Part shown: piece after piece, positions 24,884 through 35,478 of the stretch | How the letters are laid out: each line of letters starts with the position of its first letter | Numbering within the stretch: the stretch's first letter is position 1 | Origin: Lewinella sp038528965 | Lineage (GTDB): Bacteria > Bacteroidota > Bacteroidia > Chitinophagales > Saprospiraceae | Reading direction: 5' to 3' | DNA length: 64,000 bases | Assembly (NCBI GenBank): GCA_038528965.1 | Contig: JBCBEC010000001.1 | Coordinates: 372,001 to 436,000, forward strand | Position numbers and translations under genes: made by a program | Notes under the pieces: model-generated | Seen by the model: the letters and a program-made list of their open reading frames with translations, nothing else | Database searches by the model: none | Told to the model about the DNA's origin: nothing

Positions 24884-25648
24884 TTAATTTGTTTTCACAA
24901 AGCGCTTAGTTCGGCCATAGCTATCGCGAATAAAGTAGGCTCCGGCTGTTAAGTTGGACACGTCCAGTCGATACAGCGCGCCACTTGGTTTTATGGTCAG
25001 TGCTTCTAATGGACGACCATTTAGATCAAAAATCTGGAAGGAAGTCGCCTGGGCTTCCGAAGGGAATTCTACGTTGAGAATATTATTGGTAGCCGTAGGG
25101 TAGACCCTTAACTCATCTGAAAGCTGTAGTGGATAAGCCACCTTATCTTTTTCGTCAAATCCTCGGCAGGGGGGGCAATAGCTACCAAATGTATAGGTAC
25201 AGCTATTTGAGCGTCCATATTCAAATTCGATAATCTCTATTGATCCATGGGTTACTACTTGAGGGTCAAAGTGGATTAAGAAGGTTTTAGATCCTCCCGG
25301 TAGCAACAAACAGCCCTGGATAAATGGCTCTTCAGTATCGCATTCCTCTCCACTAATCGCAAAATCAAGATTCCCTTGAGTAAGGGTAATATTCCTGATT
25401 ACCGCTGGTGCTTCACCAATATTTCTAATGCGGAATTCACGCGTCATTGGTAATTCCGTTTCAAAGTCAAGCCAAAAGGCCGAACCTGCATTTTCACAAG
25501 CCTGGGCCGGGTACCAAGTGCTTACACCCAGTGGACGAGATTCCCAGATTAGTTCTGGATAAAGTCCTCCCAGTCCTCCTGGATTAATAACTTGACCATA
25601 AGCGCTAGTAAAAAATAGTAATAGTGTAACAAGAGGTACAAGCTTCAT
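24884..25648 (-). CDS. ASH-domain-like secreted protein with T9SS sorting domain
   Basis: 254 residues from the ATG at 25648, chosen because it gives a clean signal peptide (MKLVPLVTLLLFFTSAYGQ); an upstream in-frame ATG at 25708 adds 20 residues before it. The middle ('FRIRNIGEAPAVIRNITLTQ', 'LLLPGGSKTFLIHFDPQ') has the features of an ASH/choice-of-anchor D immunoglobulin-like domain with two cysteine pairs. The last 75 residues are a type A T9SS domain ('VYPTATNNILNVEFPS', 'DVSNLTAGAYFIRD'). A surface or secreted protein of unknown job, alone in its unit. Confidence 0.82.
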   Translation of the reverse strand: MKLVPLVTLLLFFTSAYGQVINPGGLGGLYPELIWESRPLGVSTWYPAQACENAGSAFWLDFETELPMTREFRIRNIGEAPAVIRNITLTQGNLDFAISGEECDTEEPFIQGCLLLPGGSKTFLIHFDPQVVTHGSIEIIEFEYGRSNSCTYTFGSYCPPCRGFDEKDKVAYPLQLSDELRVYPTATNNILNVEFPSEAQATSFQIFDLNGRPLEALTIKPSGALYRLDVSNLTAGAYFIRDSYGRTKRFVKTN

Positions 25649-26041
25649 TTGTAATGTTAATTGTGATGTTTGGAATAGATGGAAGAGAGCGCGATTAAGG
25701 CTTTTCAATGGTATTTCCTTTTGGGGTCTTCTTAATCGTACTAACCCAATAGAAGATTAGCAAGAGGGATGCGCAACAAGTATAGAATGATCACCTTATG
25801 ATGATCTCTGCCCGGCCGTAGGCATTTAATATTCGGTGAGTCTGAATAAAAATTTGGTCTTACCTTATCCCGACGCGATGAATCGCATCGCTGCATCTTT
25901 TAGTTTAACCAAATTCACTTTTTCCGCTGGAGCTGTAGCAAAGTAGGACTAACTCAACTGACTCAACTACTTCCCTTCCCGAACTAAATTCCCAATTCAA
26001 ACCTTACCTTTGCAGCTCACAGAACCCAAAAGAATTTTAGC
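25649..26041. promoter_or_regulatory. Divergent intergenic region with accC promoter box
   Basis: 393 bases. TACCTTTG at 26005-26012 matches the Bacteroidetes -7 box and lies 29 bases before the accC start. A small GCGATG/CATCGC stem is near 25874-25890. No gene was found. Confidence 0.6.
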
Positions 26042-27514
26042 ATGCAAAAAATCTTGGTGGCTAACCGAGGAGAGATTGCCCTTCGGGTAATGCGTACCGC
26101 CCGGAAAATGGGCATTTCTACCGTTGCCGTGTATTCCGAAGCAGACCGTACCGCACCGCACGTGCAATTTGCCGATGAGGCCGTGCTGCTAGGCCCTCCG
26201 CCTTCCAGCGAATCTTACCTGCTAGGCGATAAAATCATTGAGGCTGCTTTAGAATTGGGCGTGGATGGTATTCATCCGGGTTATGGGTTTTTAAGTGAAA
26301 ATGCCGCCTTCGCGGAAGCGGTTGAAAAAGCCGGGCTGAATTTCATCGGGCCAAAATCGCACGCGATCCGCGTAATGGGCGATAAGTTGACGGCCAAGGA
26401 TACCGTGAAGAACTACGATGTGCCGATGGTGCCCGGTGTCGATCATGCGATTACGGATGTAGCCGAAGCGAAAAAGATTGCCGTAGAGGTGGGCTTCCCG
26501 ATTCTCATCAAGGCCTCCGCCGGTGGTGGGGGTAAGGGTATGCGTATTGTAGAGAACGTAGAGGAGTTTGAAGAGCAGATGGAACGCGCCGTTTCCGAAG
26601 CTGTTTCCGCTTTTGGTAATGGAGAGGTATTTATAGAAAAGTTTGTGAGCTCCCCTCGTCATATCGAGGTACAGGTCTTGGCGGATAGCCACGGTAATGT
26701 TGTACACCTCTTTGAACGGGAGTGCAGTATTCAACGCCGCCACCAAAAGGTGGTAGAAGAGGCACCTTCTTCTGTACTTACTCCGGAGCTACGGGGCCGC
26801 ATGGGAGCCTCTGCCGTGGAGGTTGCTCGTTCGTGCGACTACCTAGGTGCGGGTACAGTAGAATTCTTGCTGGATGCCGATCACAATTTCTATTTCCTGG
26901 AAATGAATACTCGCCTGCAGGTAGAGCATCCAGTTACCGAGCTCATCACCGGAATTGATTTAGTAGAAATGCAAATCCGGATTGCGCGCGGCGAAGCGAT
27001 GCCATTTACGCAGGAAGACTTGCAGATCAAAGGCCATGCTTTAGAGCTACGTGTATATGCGGAGGATCCTATGAACAACTTCTTGCCCAGCGTAGGCAAG
27101 TTAGAGCGTTATCGTATTCCAGAAGGGGAAGGAATTCGCGTGGATGGAGGCTTTACAGAAGGGATGGACGTTCCGATCTACTATGATCCCATGCTGTCGA
27201 AACTAGTAACCTACGGAGACAATCGCGAAGCTGCCATGCGCCTCATGGTGGAGGCGATCGAAGCCTATGAGGTTGAAGGGGTAGCGACCACGCTTCCGTT
27301 CGGAAAGTTTGTTTGCCAGCACGAAGCTTTCCGCTCCAGTAATTTTGACACCCACTTTGTGAAGCAATATTACCAGCCTGAGATGTTGGAAGAGGCCATG
27401 CAAGAAGAGGCACGCGTTGCCGCTGCTCTAGCCAAACAACTGTGGACCAAACAGTATCAACAAGTGGATACCCCAGCGCCTGCTCAAGCGGACTGGTGGG
27501 AGCAACGGCGTTAA
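26042..27514 (+). CDS. accC: Biotin carboxylase (acetyl-CoA carboxylase subunit type)
   Basis: 490 residues with the three biotin-carboxylase regions: N-terminal 'ILVANRGEIALRVMRTARKM', ATP-grasp 'KASAGGGGKGMRIV' and 'FLEMNTRLQVEHPVTELITG', and the C-terminal domain. It carboxylates biotin on BCCP using ATP and bicarbonate. About 40 residues longer than E. coli AccC, with a Gln/Ala-rich tail. No accB or carboxyltransferase gene is adjacent, so it could serve either acetyl-CoA or another acyl-CoA carboxylase. Its stop overlaps the stop of the convergent hydroxylase gene by two bases. Confidence 0.92.
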   Translation: MQKILVANRGEIALRVMRTARKMGISTVAVYSEADRTAPHVQFADEAVLLGPPPSSESYLLGDKIIEAALELGVDGIHPGYGFLSENAAFAEAVEKAGLNFIGPKSHAIRVMGDKLTAKDTVKNYDVPMVPGVDHAITDVAEAKKIAVEVGFPILIKASAGGGGKGMRIVENVEEFEEQMERAVSEAVSAFGNGEVFIEKFVSSPRHIEVQVLADSHGNVVHLFERECSIQRRHQKVVEEAPSSVLTPELRGRMGASAVEVARSCDYLGAGTVEFLLDADHNFYFLEMNTRLQVEHPVTELITGIDLVEMQIRIARGEAMPFTQEDLQIKGHALELRVYAEDPMNNFLPSVGKLERYRIPEGEGIRVDGGFTEGMDVPIYYDPMLSKLVTYGDNREAAMRLMVEAIEAYEVEGVATTLPFGKFVCQHEAFRSSNFDTHFVKQYYQPEMLEEAMQEEARVAAALAKQLWTKQYQQVDTPAPAQADWWEQRR

Positions 27515-29268
27515 GCCAGTTCGGTGCTTTGCAGAAGCTCCAGACCTTCCGTGATCAAGTGGCGTTTATGCGGATACTGAGCTGCTAATGCCTGGAGATA
27601 ATTGTCTATTTCCGACTGCAGAACAGTGCTAGCGGCTAGTTCTCTTAATTCCAGAGCCAGTAGCCAATCGCTAGGATGTTTCGAACGCAATACGTCTAAG
27701 GTAGTCTTAAGTTCCTGATCCGTGGCGCTAGCGCTTTCACGGAGCGTTCGGACCCGCTCGTACAAGCCCTCTAGCTGTAAAGTTGCTGCGGACTTCTCCG
27801 GCTTCTTCGTCAAAGTCTGCGAAGGCTCGTATAGGTTTGGGAAAGAGAGATAGTCAGCCGCACCAGCAAAAGCAGAAACTACTTCTTTGCCAATAGCGAG
27901 ATCGTATACACCGCATTCTGGGCGAAAGAGAACCTCTTCACCGTAGGTGACGGTGCAATTAGTCAGCTGGATCAACATTAGTTTGCCCTGTACATTGCGA
28001 ATACCCGTGACGTTTTGCCCCTCCACTTTAATGCCACTTTCAAATTCGAAGGATAGCCACTCTCCATCGTAGAAGTTGTAAGCCTTGAGATCATAAGGCC
28101 CCATATCTTCGATTGCCAGGCTAATGTTTTTTAGTTTCCCGATTGGGGAGCTGAATCCATCCTGATGAGCAGCTACGCCGTGGCCAATCAGTTCTTTTTC
28201 CCGGTAGGCTAATGCACTCGGACCAGTTGTTTTGAAAAAGATGATCTCTCGGTCTTCATTAAGGATCATGCGCTCGAATCTTCCGGAAATTTGCAGTCCG
28301 GTACTCACTTCAATCGTACCCACCATCCGGGAGTCGATCAAGGATTGTAGCCCGCGATAACCACCTTTTCTTACACTCATGGTATTGGCAAACTCCTCCA
28401 GAACCTGCATCAAATGCGAGAAGTCGGGCGTAACGTAGAGTTGTGGCTGTGGTTGGGTAATGTCAAAGTCCTGCTGGGTAGCGGCGATGCTGTAGGGGAT
28501 CTTCTTTACCTCTGGCCGCATACAGGATTTACTCTCACCAATGGAGGACAGCAAACCCGCTCCGTAGATTTTTGGATCTTCCAGCGGACCAATCAGGCCG
28601 TACTCCACCGTCCACCATTGCAGGTTCCTGATCATGGCCATTTCTGATCGCGGTACCTCTAGGGCCTGGAGGCGCTCAATTTCTGCTTCGGCAGCGGCAA
28701 TATCTGACTCAGGCACACCCTCGGCTTCCTTTAGAATGGAGAGTTTCCGTGCCGCCTCGTATAAATCCAGATCATATTTAGAAAGGATAGCTTTGGCACC
28801 AACGGCTCCCAGTCGGCGCAGGTATTCAGCATAGTCCGGATTAGCGATAATCGGCGCGTGACCGGCTGCTTCGTGAATGATGTCTGGCGCAGGAGTGTAT
28901 TCGATATTTTCCAGCTGACGGATGTCAGAAGCGATGACCAGTACCTTGTAGGCTTGGAATTCCATGAAGGCATTTGGGGGAATAAAACCATCCACAGCAA
29001 CGGCTGCCCAACCGATTTCCTTAAGGATACGGTTCATGCCGTACATATTGGGAATGTCGTCGATAAGGACCCCCGTCTTGCTCAAACCGTCTAAGTAGGA
29101 ATGGTGCGCAACCTGAGCCAGGTACTGAATATTTTTGCGCATCACGTAACGCCAAACAGCACGATTGATAGGTGTGTATTCCTCGTAATTCTGTGGCTTG
29201 ATGAATTGCTTCAAATGGGGTGGTAGCCGATCAATGAGTTCATTCGACTCATATCCTTCTCTGGTCAT
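27511..29268 (-). CDS. Aromatic amino acid hydroxylase, long Bacteroidetes type
   Basis: 585 residues. The catalytic domain (about 20-330) keeps the iron ligands His132 and His137 (HEAAGH) and Glu222 (WWTVEYGL). The family uses a tetrahydropterin and O2 to hydroxylate Phe, Tyr or Trp. About 250 further residues (about 335-585) have no counterpart in the roughly 300-residue proteobacterial phenylalanine hydroxylases; they look beta-rich up to about 480 and helical after it. Phenylalanine is the usual substrate, but specificity is not readable here. It is convergent with accC and behind the giant adhesin gene. Confidence 0.87.
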   Translation of the reverse strand: MTREGYESNELIDRLPPHLKQFIKPQNYEEYTPINRAVWRYVMRKNIQYLAQVAHHSYLDGLSKTGVLIDDIPNMYGMNRILKEIGWAAVAVDGFIPPNAFMEFQAYKVLVIASDIRQLENIEYTPAPDIIHEAAGHAPIIANPDYAEYLRRLGAVGAKAILSKYDLDLYEAARKLSILKEAEGVPESDIAAAEAEIERLQALEVPRSEMAMIRNLQWWTVEYGLIGPLEDPKIYGAGLLSSIGESKSCMRPEVKKIPYSIAATQQDFDITQPQPQLYVTPDFSHLMQVLEEFANTMSVRKGGYRGLQSLIDSRMVGTIEVSTGLQISGRFERMILNEDREIIFFKTTGPSALAYREKELIGHGVAAHQDGFSSPIGKLKNISLAIEDMGPYDLKAYNFYDGEWLSFEFESGIKVEGQNVTGIRNVQGKLMLIQLTNCTVTYGEEVLFRPECGVYDLAIGKEVVSAFAGAADYLSFPNLYEPSQTLTKKPEKSAATLQLEGLYERVRTLRESASATDQELKTTLDVLRSKHPSDWLLALELRELAASTVLQSEIDNYLQALAAQYPHKRHLITEGLELLQSTELA

Positions 29269-29357
29269 TGGTCAGGGTATTTGAAAGGGCAAATTACAGA
29301 CTTTCGGCCATTCGCAACACCCGATCCAAAACCATTACCGTAAGCACTCGGACCTAT

Positions 29358-32300
29358 TTACAGACGAATGACTTTTGTACTCCAGTACTGCCCGCTTTTC
29401 ACATCAAACAGGCGTAGCCAATAGGTTCCGACTGGCCAGTTACTTAGATCAAAGTCTGTAGAGTTGAGTTGCTCAACTGGCCTGGTTCCGCCAATGGGTT
29501 GCCCCAAATTATTGTACCACTGAGCTTCTATACGCAGTTCAGGAGGAAAGTCTTCTAGTTGTAGTCGAAGCAGCCCATTGCTTGGGTTGGGGAACAAGCT
29601 AATTTGCCCATTATATCCAAGTGGAGCTGCACTGCTCGTCAAAACAAAGCTTTGTTCTGCCATACAGCCGGTTGAATCCGTCACCAGTACTTGATAATTA
29701 GCACTCATGAGTTCCGTGATGACCGCCGTCGTGTCACCATTGGACCACAAATATTCATAAGGCGGTACGCCACCACTAACCATGGCCACCAGACTATCAA
29801 TGCCGAGTGGGTCATTGATGATGTTAATGATAATTTCTTCGGGACCAGCTACGGCGAATTCCGTGCTCACTATGCAGCCATTGCTATCGGTAACCTCCAG
29901 CTCGTAGTTGGCGGCAATGAGGTCTTCCAGTGTCAATCCTTGCAGGGAAGGGATTAAGTTGCCATTGCGTCGCCAACGCAATTCGTAGGGCATACTCCCG
30001 CCCATAACGTTGGCCATGATACCACCATCAGCAAAACCGAAGCAGCTCACAGAATCTGTCATTCCATCTACTTCCAGGGCCAGGCTAGGCTCTGGTATTC
30101 GTAAGCCCGGAAAGATGGCGCGGCAGGTATCACTATCCGTAACCGTAAGGGTATATATTCCGGCAGGAACGTTTTCCAGGTCTTGCGTCATTTCGTCATT
30201 CGACCAGATATAGCTGAAAGGTGGAACACCACCGCCGACTTCTATTTCGATTCCGCCATCATTACCGTCGCGGCAGCTTACGGGATGAATTAGGGTATCT
30301 GCAATGACGATTAATTCATTGATGGACACCACGTTTGAATCACTATAGGTGGCTTCACAGCCGTTGAGGTCAGTGACCAGCAAGTCAAAAATACCTGCTC
30401 GGGCAAAGCGATGATCCTCCATCGTACTCACCACTGTACCTTCCTCATTGGTCCATTCAAAGGCGTAGGGTAGGGTGCCTCCCATCACAGAAACATAGAT
30501 GCTACCATCTGCCCCTCCAAAGCAATTGACCACGGAGAAACTATCGCGTTGGATACTGATGGGATCAGGTTGTTCACCCGCGATCTCCACCGAATTTACC
30601 TCACAGCCCGTTTCTAAATCAGTAATGGTTACGCTGTAGCTGAGGTCAAAGCCAAGGCCGGTGATAGTGAGCTGGTTGGTATCTGTTTCTTCAATATAAG
30701 TGGGTGTAAAATGATAACGCAATCGCCCTGATCCACCGCTGGTAAAGGCGCTAAGTGTGGCGTCTTCGCCTTCAAAACAACTCACTTGTTGTACCACAAA
30801 ACTATCCAGGACCAGTGGTGGGTCTCGTTCCGGTACTTTGACGGTGGCGGAGATCCCTAAACAGCCGTTGGCATCTACTATGGTCAAGACGTAATCTCCA
30901 GGAGTTGGATCCAAAATCGTCTGGTCATCAATGCGTCCAGTCCATAGGTATTGGTACGGGCCAACACCACCTTGAACTTGACTCACCAAAACATCTGGAT
31001 CATCCGGATCACAAACGTTTCCAGCTTGTAATTCCGCTTGAATACTGATCAAGTCTGGATCGGTAAGGACGAAAGTGGTGTCAAAATCACAGCCACGTGC
31101 ATCCGTTACGGATAGTCGGTATTCACCTGCACCTACACCGGCGAGGGTGGAGGTGGTATTGCCAGTGCCAATCCAGTTGAAGTTATAAGGTGCTGTACCA
31201 CCGTGCAACTGGGTCTCGATATAACCGTTTTCGTCGCCATTACAAGTGATATCCAAAAAGTCGACTACCTCTAAGGTTAATGGCTCGGGATAGGAAAGAC
31301 GGAAGGTGTCGGAGGTAAAAGAACAGCCTACGGCATCGGTTACAGTAAACTGATATTCGCCCGGTCCCAGGAACATCTGATCAACATGCTGCGAATTGTC
31401 AAAATTCCAGAAGAACTGGAAAGGAGGCTGTCCTTGTTGGATCAGCGTTTGATCAATTATGCCGTCATTTACGCTAAAGCAAGAGGGCTGAACTACCGTG
31501 GAGTTAATCAAAAATACTTGCTCTGCATCGAGCTGTATGGTGGTATCAGCCAGGCAGCCGCGGGCATCGGTAACGATTAAATCGTAACTCCCCACGGGAA
31601 TGTTGTCATTCAGCGCATTATTGGCTCCGTTTGACCAGGCGTATTGCTGCGGTTCCACACCGCTGGCGCTGATGGAAATGGCTCCGTCGCTTAGACCAAC
31701 GCAAGAAGGTTCGGTCAGTACCGCACTGATTATCAGGTTGGACTGTGGTTCCAGATCAACAAAGAGTGTATCGGCCAGACAGCCGTTCGCATCCGCTAGG
31801 ATGACCCAATAATTGTCAACTGGCAAGTTATTTCGATTGGCTTGGCTCCCCACTACACCATCACTCCAGTTGAAGAGATAAGGTGGGCTTCCGCCACTTG
31901 CTAAGAGATTAATCGCACCAGTTTCATCTCCGCGGCATAAGGGCTGTATCAGATTGTCCACGCCAATTTCCAAAGGTACGGCTGGTGCCACCGTAAAGCT
32001 TGCAGCATTGGTGCAACCATTGAAGTCAGTAATGGTGACTTCGTAGTCATTTGCATCTAGTCCAATACGCAGGGGAGCCGTGCTGCCATCCGCCCAAACA
32101 AACTGGTAAGGTGCCGTTCCACCAACTCCCGAAACGCGGATCAAGCCGTCTTTTTCACCGGGACAAGAGCTATTAACCAAAGAATCCAATTGTATCGTCA
32201 ATGGTTCGGGAGCAGTTAACTCAATGACATCAACGAGCTGGCAATTGTTATTGTCGGTAATGGTAAGCGGATATCCACCGGCAGTCAAGTTCAAACGCTG

Positions 32301-35300
32301 GGGAATAATGAATCCGTTCTCCCAGAGGTATTCATAGCCAGGTGTTCCACCAAAACCACTGACCATCAAGGCTCCATCATCGGCATCAGAACAACTCGGA
32401 CTGGAACTTTGTACCAGCACTTTTAGGCTGTCTGGTTCCGTTAATTCGTAGGATTCAATGGTTGTACATTCCCCGTTGGTAATGGTGACAGAATAGCTGC
32501 CCGCTACCAGATTTTCCGCGCAGGCGGTGGTTTGGGCATCTGACCAGGTATAGCTCAAATTTCCGTTGCCGGAAACGTCCAGGCAGATTTCTCCATCCGC
32601 AAATCCAGCACAAGTAGGGGAGGAGAGGGTCGTTTCTCCAACTTGGAATCCTGGTCCCTGAATCCGCAAACTCCGCAATTGGACCTCACAGCCTTCGGCG
32701 GATGAGTCCGTAATGGTAACGCGATAGGTGTTTTGGGGCAGGTCAAGAATGCGGATGGTATCCAAGACTCCGTTTCCGAAATCACTGTTGCCGCTTTCAT
32801 CCTCCCAGACGTAGGAAAAGGGCGGTAAGCCATTGAGTGGCACAACAGTAATGGTACCATCACTGCCTTCACAGGTAGTGACCGGAGTAGTAAAGGCCCG
32901 TAGAGAATCAATGCTATTGGTTGTTTGTAAAAGCGCCGTATCGCGTATGATGCACCCCTGTGCATCAGTCACAGCCAGCGCAAATTCCTGCAAGAGCCCA
33001 GCTTGCGTAGCAGCTTGTACTGGAAACGATGAAGTCGTTCTACCGTTTTCCCAGGAATAGTTGTAGGGAGGGACTCCACCGCTAACTTCAGCGATAATCG
33101 TGTCTTGTAAATCTCTACAGAGTGAGAAAGAATCAGCAGGTAGGAAGGATATTTCCGGTAGGTCTCGCAAAGAAACCGTTAGTTCATCCTCAAATAAACA
33201 GCCATCTGGGCTAGTCAGTAAGTACACAAAACTGGAATCACTGACCAGGTGAACCTCGGTACTACCCAATTGATTGGCGCCACTGGCTGGACTCTCCGTA
33301 TGGAAACTAAGGCTGGCCCCGGTAAAGCGCGTATCCACAATGTTAATCGACGCCAAGTCAAGCACATCTCCCGGGCACACCTGTGGTGTATCTTCTACTT
33401 GGCCCAAGGGCTCCGGCAAAATAACTACAGTAGCTTCACCTAGAATAGGCGTCGTACAGACGAAGTTGGTGACTTCAGCATAGAAAGTATATTCCTGCGG
33501 GAAGGCGGTGGTATTGGCAGGTAACTGTGGTTGGTAGGTGTTGCCTACCCAAACTATGCCGCTGGAGCGGTCCGCTTCGGTGTACCAGAAGACCTGGAAT
33601 TCGGGATCGGCGGCCGCGCTGATGTTGGGTAATATCCCTGAGCAGACCGTATCACTCGTCATCATAGGAACGGGTAGGATCAAATCATCATCCTGTTCAC
33701 TTAGGTTGCAGTTTTCATCAATGCCGTTACAGGGGATTTCCTCGGCAGTAGGGTTCACTTCGGGGCGAGTATCATCACAATCCGTATTGTCGAAGGCGAA
33801 ACCATCTGGTGGAACTGATAGACAGGTGAGAATAAAATCACCTGGCGCGCCAAAGCCATCATCATCACTATCAACGTACATTAGATTGGTTGGGAAGTCA
33901 AGCAATTGGCTACCATGTAGTCTAATGTGATCAATAGCAATATCACCAAATATGCCGTCTCCTTTGCTGGCAACGAGTCGTAATTGGAGCTCCGCACCAT
34001 CCGGATAGTCGGCTAGACTTACGTAGGCATTCTGCCAATCAGCGCCTTGGCGGCCAGCTACCTGCCATTGTGGGGTCCAGGAAAGACCGCCATCGTCAGA
34101 TGCTTCAACTCGCAGTGAACCGGAGTTTAGGCCGGACATATGGTAGTAGAAGGACAGGTGGCAAGAGTCGGTTCCTTGTTTATCTAGTAAAATGCAGCTA
34201 CTCTGGAGATAAGCCTCGGCACCTGGCGCGCATTGGGATCCGTTAGCTTCGATGTATACATAATTACCGCCTCCGGTAATGTCATCATCAGGGCCCGTAC
34301 CAACCAAGGTAGGTGTTGATCCGGTATGAACAATCCAGTCAAAGTCGTCGCCTTCCACATTGCGCCACTGCCCAGTGGTGGTGCAGGTAGTTCCACATTG
34401 CGTAGTACAAGTAAGTTGTTGATCAAACGTCTCGAGCTGACTCGTATTAGCTGGTGCACAACCCGTCTGGAAGCTGCTTCCGCAGGAATTGGCAGAGAAG
34501 GTAGTACCACCGTTGCACAGCCTTCTGATGTAAATGTCAAAGTCGGTATCCTCCGGAAGTCCCGTGAGGGTGAAGGGCGGGCAACCTACTGAGAATACTT
34601 CCCCATCTTCTCCTGGAGTTTCACCCAGGCCCGGGGTAAAGCCCGGTGGTCCAATCTCTACGAGGGCAGAGCCACAAAGTACTTCAGGTTCGTAGGAAAA
34701 GGTAGCTGAGGTCGTATCCTGATTAAGCAGAATCAAATCCTGTACGGGTAAGCAGCTTAATGGAGCAAAGACCAACTCTACATATTGCAAAACGCCAACA
34801 TCATCTTCTAGATCATCACAGATAAGTAACTCCCAGGTGCCGTTCGGATCGGTTTGCCCATCGTTGAAGTCGTAGAAGTCGTTCATGGCCCGGTAGGGCT
34901 TGTCAGCGAAGGGAGGGATGGCATCCGCGATCAGGTCGCAAGCCGCTAATTTTAAGACCATAGCTCCGCTGCAGTTAACCAGACTGGTATCACCAAAGTT
35001 ATCGCCGTTGCCACCAATATTTCCGAAAAGCTCAACTGTTTCCCCGCCGGGAGATCGCAAAGCTACATTGACATCGCTGACCCACTCGTGTTCAATTAAA
35101 AGTCGAACTTCATCCAGGTAAACATCTATACCTAATTGAGTGCCCGGAGCGTTGGTTACCACGATTTCAAAGACATCAGGATTGTAGAAGTTGACGTTTT
35201 CGGGACAGGTATTGTCCGTCAATGGTTCATTCAAGCCACAACTACTGGGGTTGCTCAGCACGGCGTTGGGCTGCGCTTGCGTGGGCGCATGTAGGAAGAG

Positions 35301-35372
35301 CGCCAAAGCGACGAAAAGGGAGGGAAGAGGGAGTTTGATAGTGTAGAAGTTGTTGCTTTTGGGTATAATCAT
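29358..35372 (-). CDS. Giant SprB-repeat adhesin with P-domain, MAM-like domain and T9SS tail
   Basis: About 2,004 residues from ATG 35372 (the ORF can start 9 codons earlier; this start gives a clean signal ending PTQAQ). In order: proprotein-convertase P-like domain (about 40-205); FN3-like stretch; MAM-like jelly roll (about 310-490); a MopE-type motif with clustered aspartates ('DSDDDGFGAPGD', 'DCDDTRPEVNPTAEEIPCNG') near 500-570; about 15 SprB-type repeats ('GGVPPYEYLWSNGDTT' then 'VTDSTGC') from about 770 to 1,910; and a type A T9SS domain ('SLFPNPSNGLLRLQ'). SprB-repeat proteins are surface adhesins, some moved by gliding motors. No gld/spr genes are adjacent. It is probably transcribed alone. 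Confidence 0.9.
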   Translation of the reverse strand: MIIPKSNNFYTIKLPLPSLFVALALFLHAPTQAQPNAVLSNPSSCGLNEPLTDNTCPENVNFYNPDVFEIVVTNAPGTQLGIDVYLDEVRLLIEHEWVSDVNVALRSPGGETVELFGNIGGNGDNFGDTSLVNCSGAMVLKLAACDLIADAIPPFADKPYRAMNDFYDFNDGQTDPNGTWELLICDDLEDDVGVLQYVELVFAPLSCLPVQDLILLNQDTTSATFSYEPEVLCGSALVEIGPPGFTPGLGETPGEDGEVFSVGCPPFTLTGLPEDTDFDIYIRRLCNGGTTFSANSCGSSFQTGCAPANTSQLETFDQQLTCTTQCGTTCTTTGQWRNVEGDDFDWIVHTGSTPTLVGTGPDDDITGGGNYVYIEANGSQCAPGAEAYLQSSCILLDKQGTDSCHLSFYYHMSGLNSGSLRVEASDDGGLSWTPQWQVAGRQGADWQNAYVSLADYPDGAELQLRLVASKGDGIFGDIAIDHIRLHGSQLLDFPTNLMYVDSDDDGFGAPGDFILTCLSVPPDGFAFDNTDCDDTRPEVNPTAEEIPCNGIDENCNLSEQDDDLILPVPMMTSDTVCSGILPNISAAADPEFQVFWYTEADRSSGIVWVGNTYQPQLPANTTAFPQEYTFYAEVTNFVCTTPILGEATVVILPEPLGQVEDTPQVCPGDVLDLASINIVDTRFTGASLSFHTESPASGANQLGSTEVHLVSDSSFVYLLTSPDGCLFEDELTVSLRDLPEISFLPADSFSLCRDLQDTIIAEVSGGVPPYNYSWENGRTTSSFPVQAATQAGLLQEFALAVTDAQGCIIRDTALLQTTNSIDSLRAFTTPVTTCEGSDGTITVVPLNGLPPFSYVWEDESGNSDFGNGVLDTIRILDLPQNTYRVTITDSSAEGCEVQLRSLRIQGPGFQVGETTLSSPTCAGFADGEICLDVSGNGNLSYTWSDAQTTACAENLVAGSYSVTITNGECTTIESYELTEPDSLKVLVQSSSPSCSDADDGALMVSGFGGTPGYEYLWENGFIIPQRLNLTAGGYPLTITDNNNCQLVDVIELTAPEPLTIQLDSLVNSSCPGEKDGLIRVSGVGGTAPYQFVWADGSTAPLRIGLDANDYEVTITDFNGCTNAASFTVAPAVPLEIGVDNLIQPLCRGDETGAINLLASGGSPPYLFNWSDGVVGSQANRNNLPVDNYWVILADANGCLADTLFVDLEPQSNLIISAVLTEPSCVGLSDGAISISASGVEPQQYAWSNGANNALNDNIPVGSYDLIVTDARGCLADTTIQLDAEQVFLINSTVVQPSCFSVNDGIIDQTLIQQGQPPFQFFWNFDNSQHVDQMFLGPGEYQFTVTDAVGCSFTSDTFRLSYPEPLTLEVVDFLDITCNGDENGYIETQLHGGTAPYNFNWIGTGNTTSTLAGVGAGEYRLSVTDARGCDFDTTFVLTDPDLISIQAELQAGNVCDPDDPDVLVSQVQGGVGPYQYLWTGRIDDQTILDPTPGDYVLTIVDANGCLGISATVKVPERDPPLVLDSFVVQQVSCFEGEDATLSAFTSGGSGRLRYHFTPTYIEETDTNQLTITGLGFDLSYSVTITDLETGCEVNSVEIAGEQPDPISIQRDSFSVVNCFGGADGSIYVSVMGGTLPYAFEWTNEEGTVVSTMEDHRFARAGIFDLLVTDLNGCEATYSDSNVVSINELIVIADTLIHPVSCRDGNDGGIEIEVGGGVPPFSYIWSNDEMTQDLENVPAGIYTLTVTDSDTCRAIFPGLRIPEPSLALEVDGMTDSVSCFGFADGGIMANVMGGSMPYELRWRRNGNLIPSLQGLTLEDLIAANYELEVTDSNGCIVSTEFAVAGPEEIIINIINDPLGIDSLVAMVSGGVPPYEYLWSNGDTTAVITELMSANYQVLVTDSTGCMAEQSFVLTSSAAPLGYNGQISLFPNPSNGLLRLQLEDFPPELRIEAQWYNNLGQPIGGTRPVEQLNSTDFDLSNWPVGTYWLRLFDVKSGQYWSTKVIRL

Positions 35373-35478
35373 TAGGATGTCGTAGGATCGTTGCAACAAA
35401 ATTAAAATATTTGTCCTAACCTACACACCAAGACTTGGCTGTTCCCTTGCAAAACCATTAGTTATAAGCACACAATTT

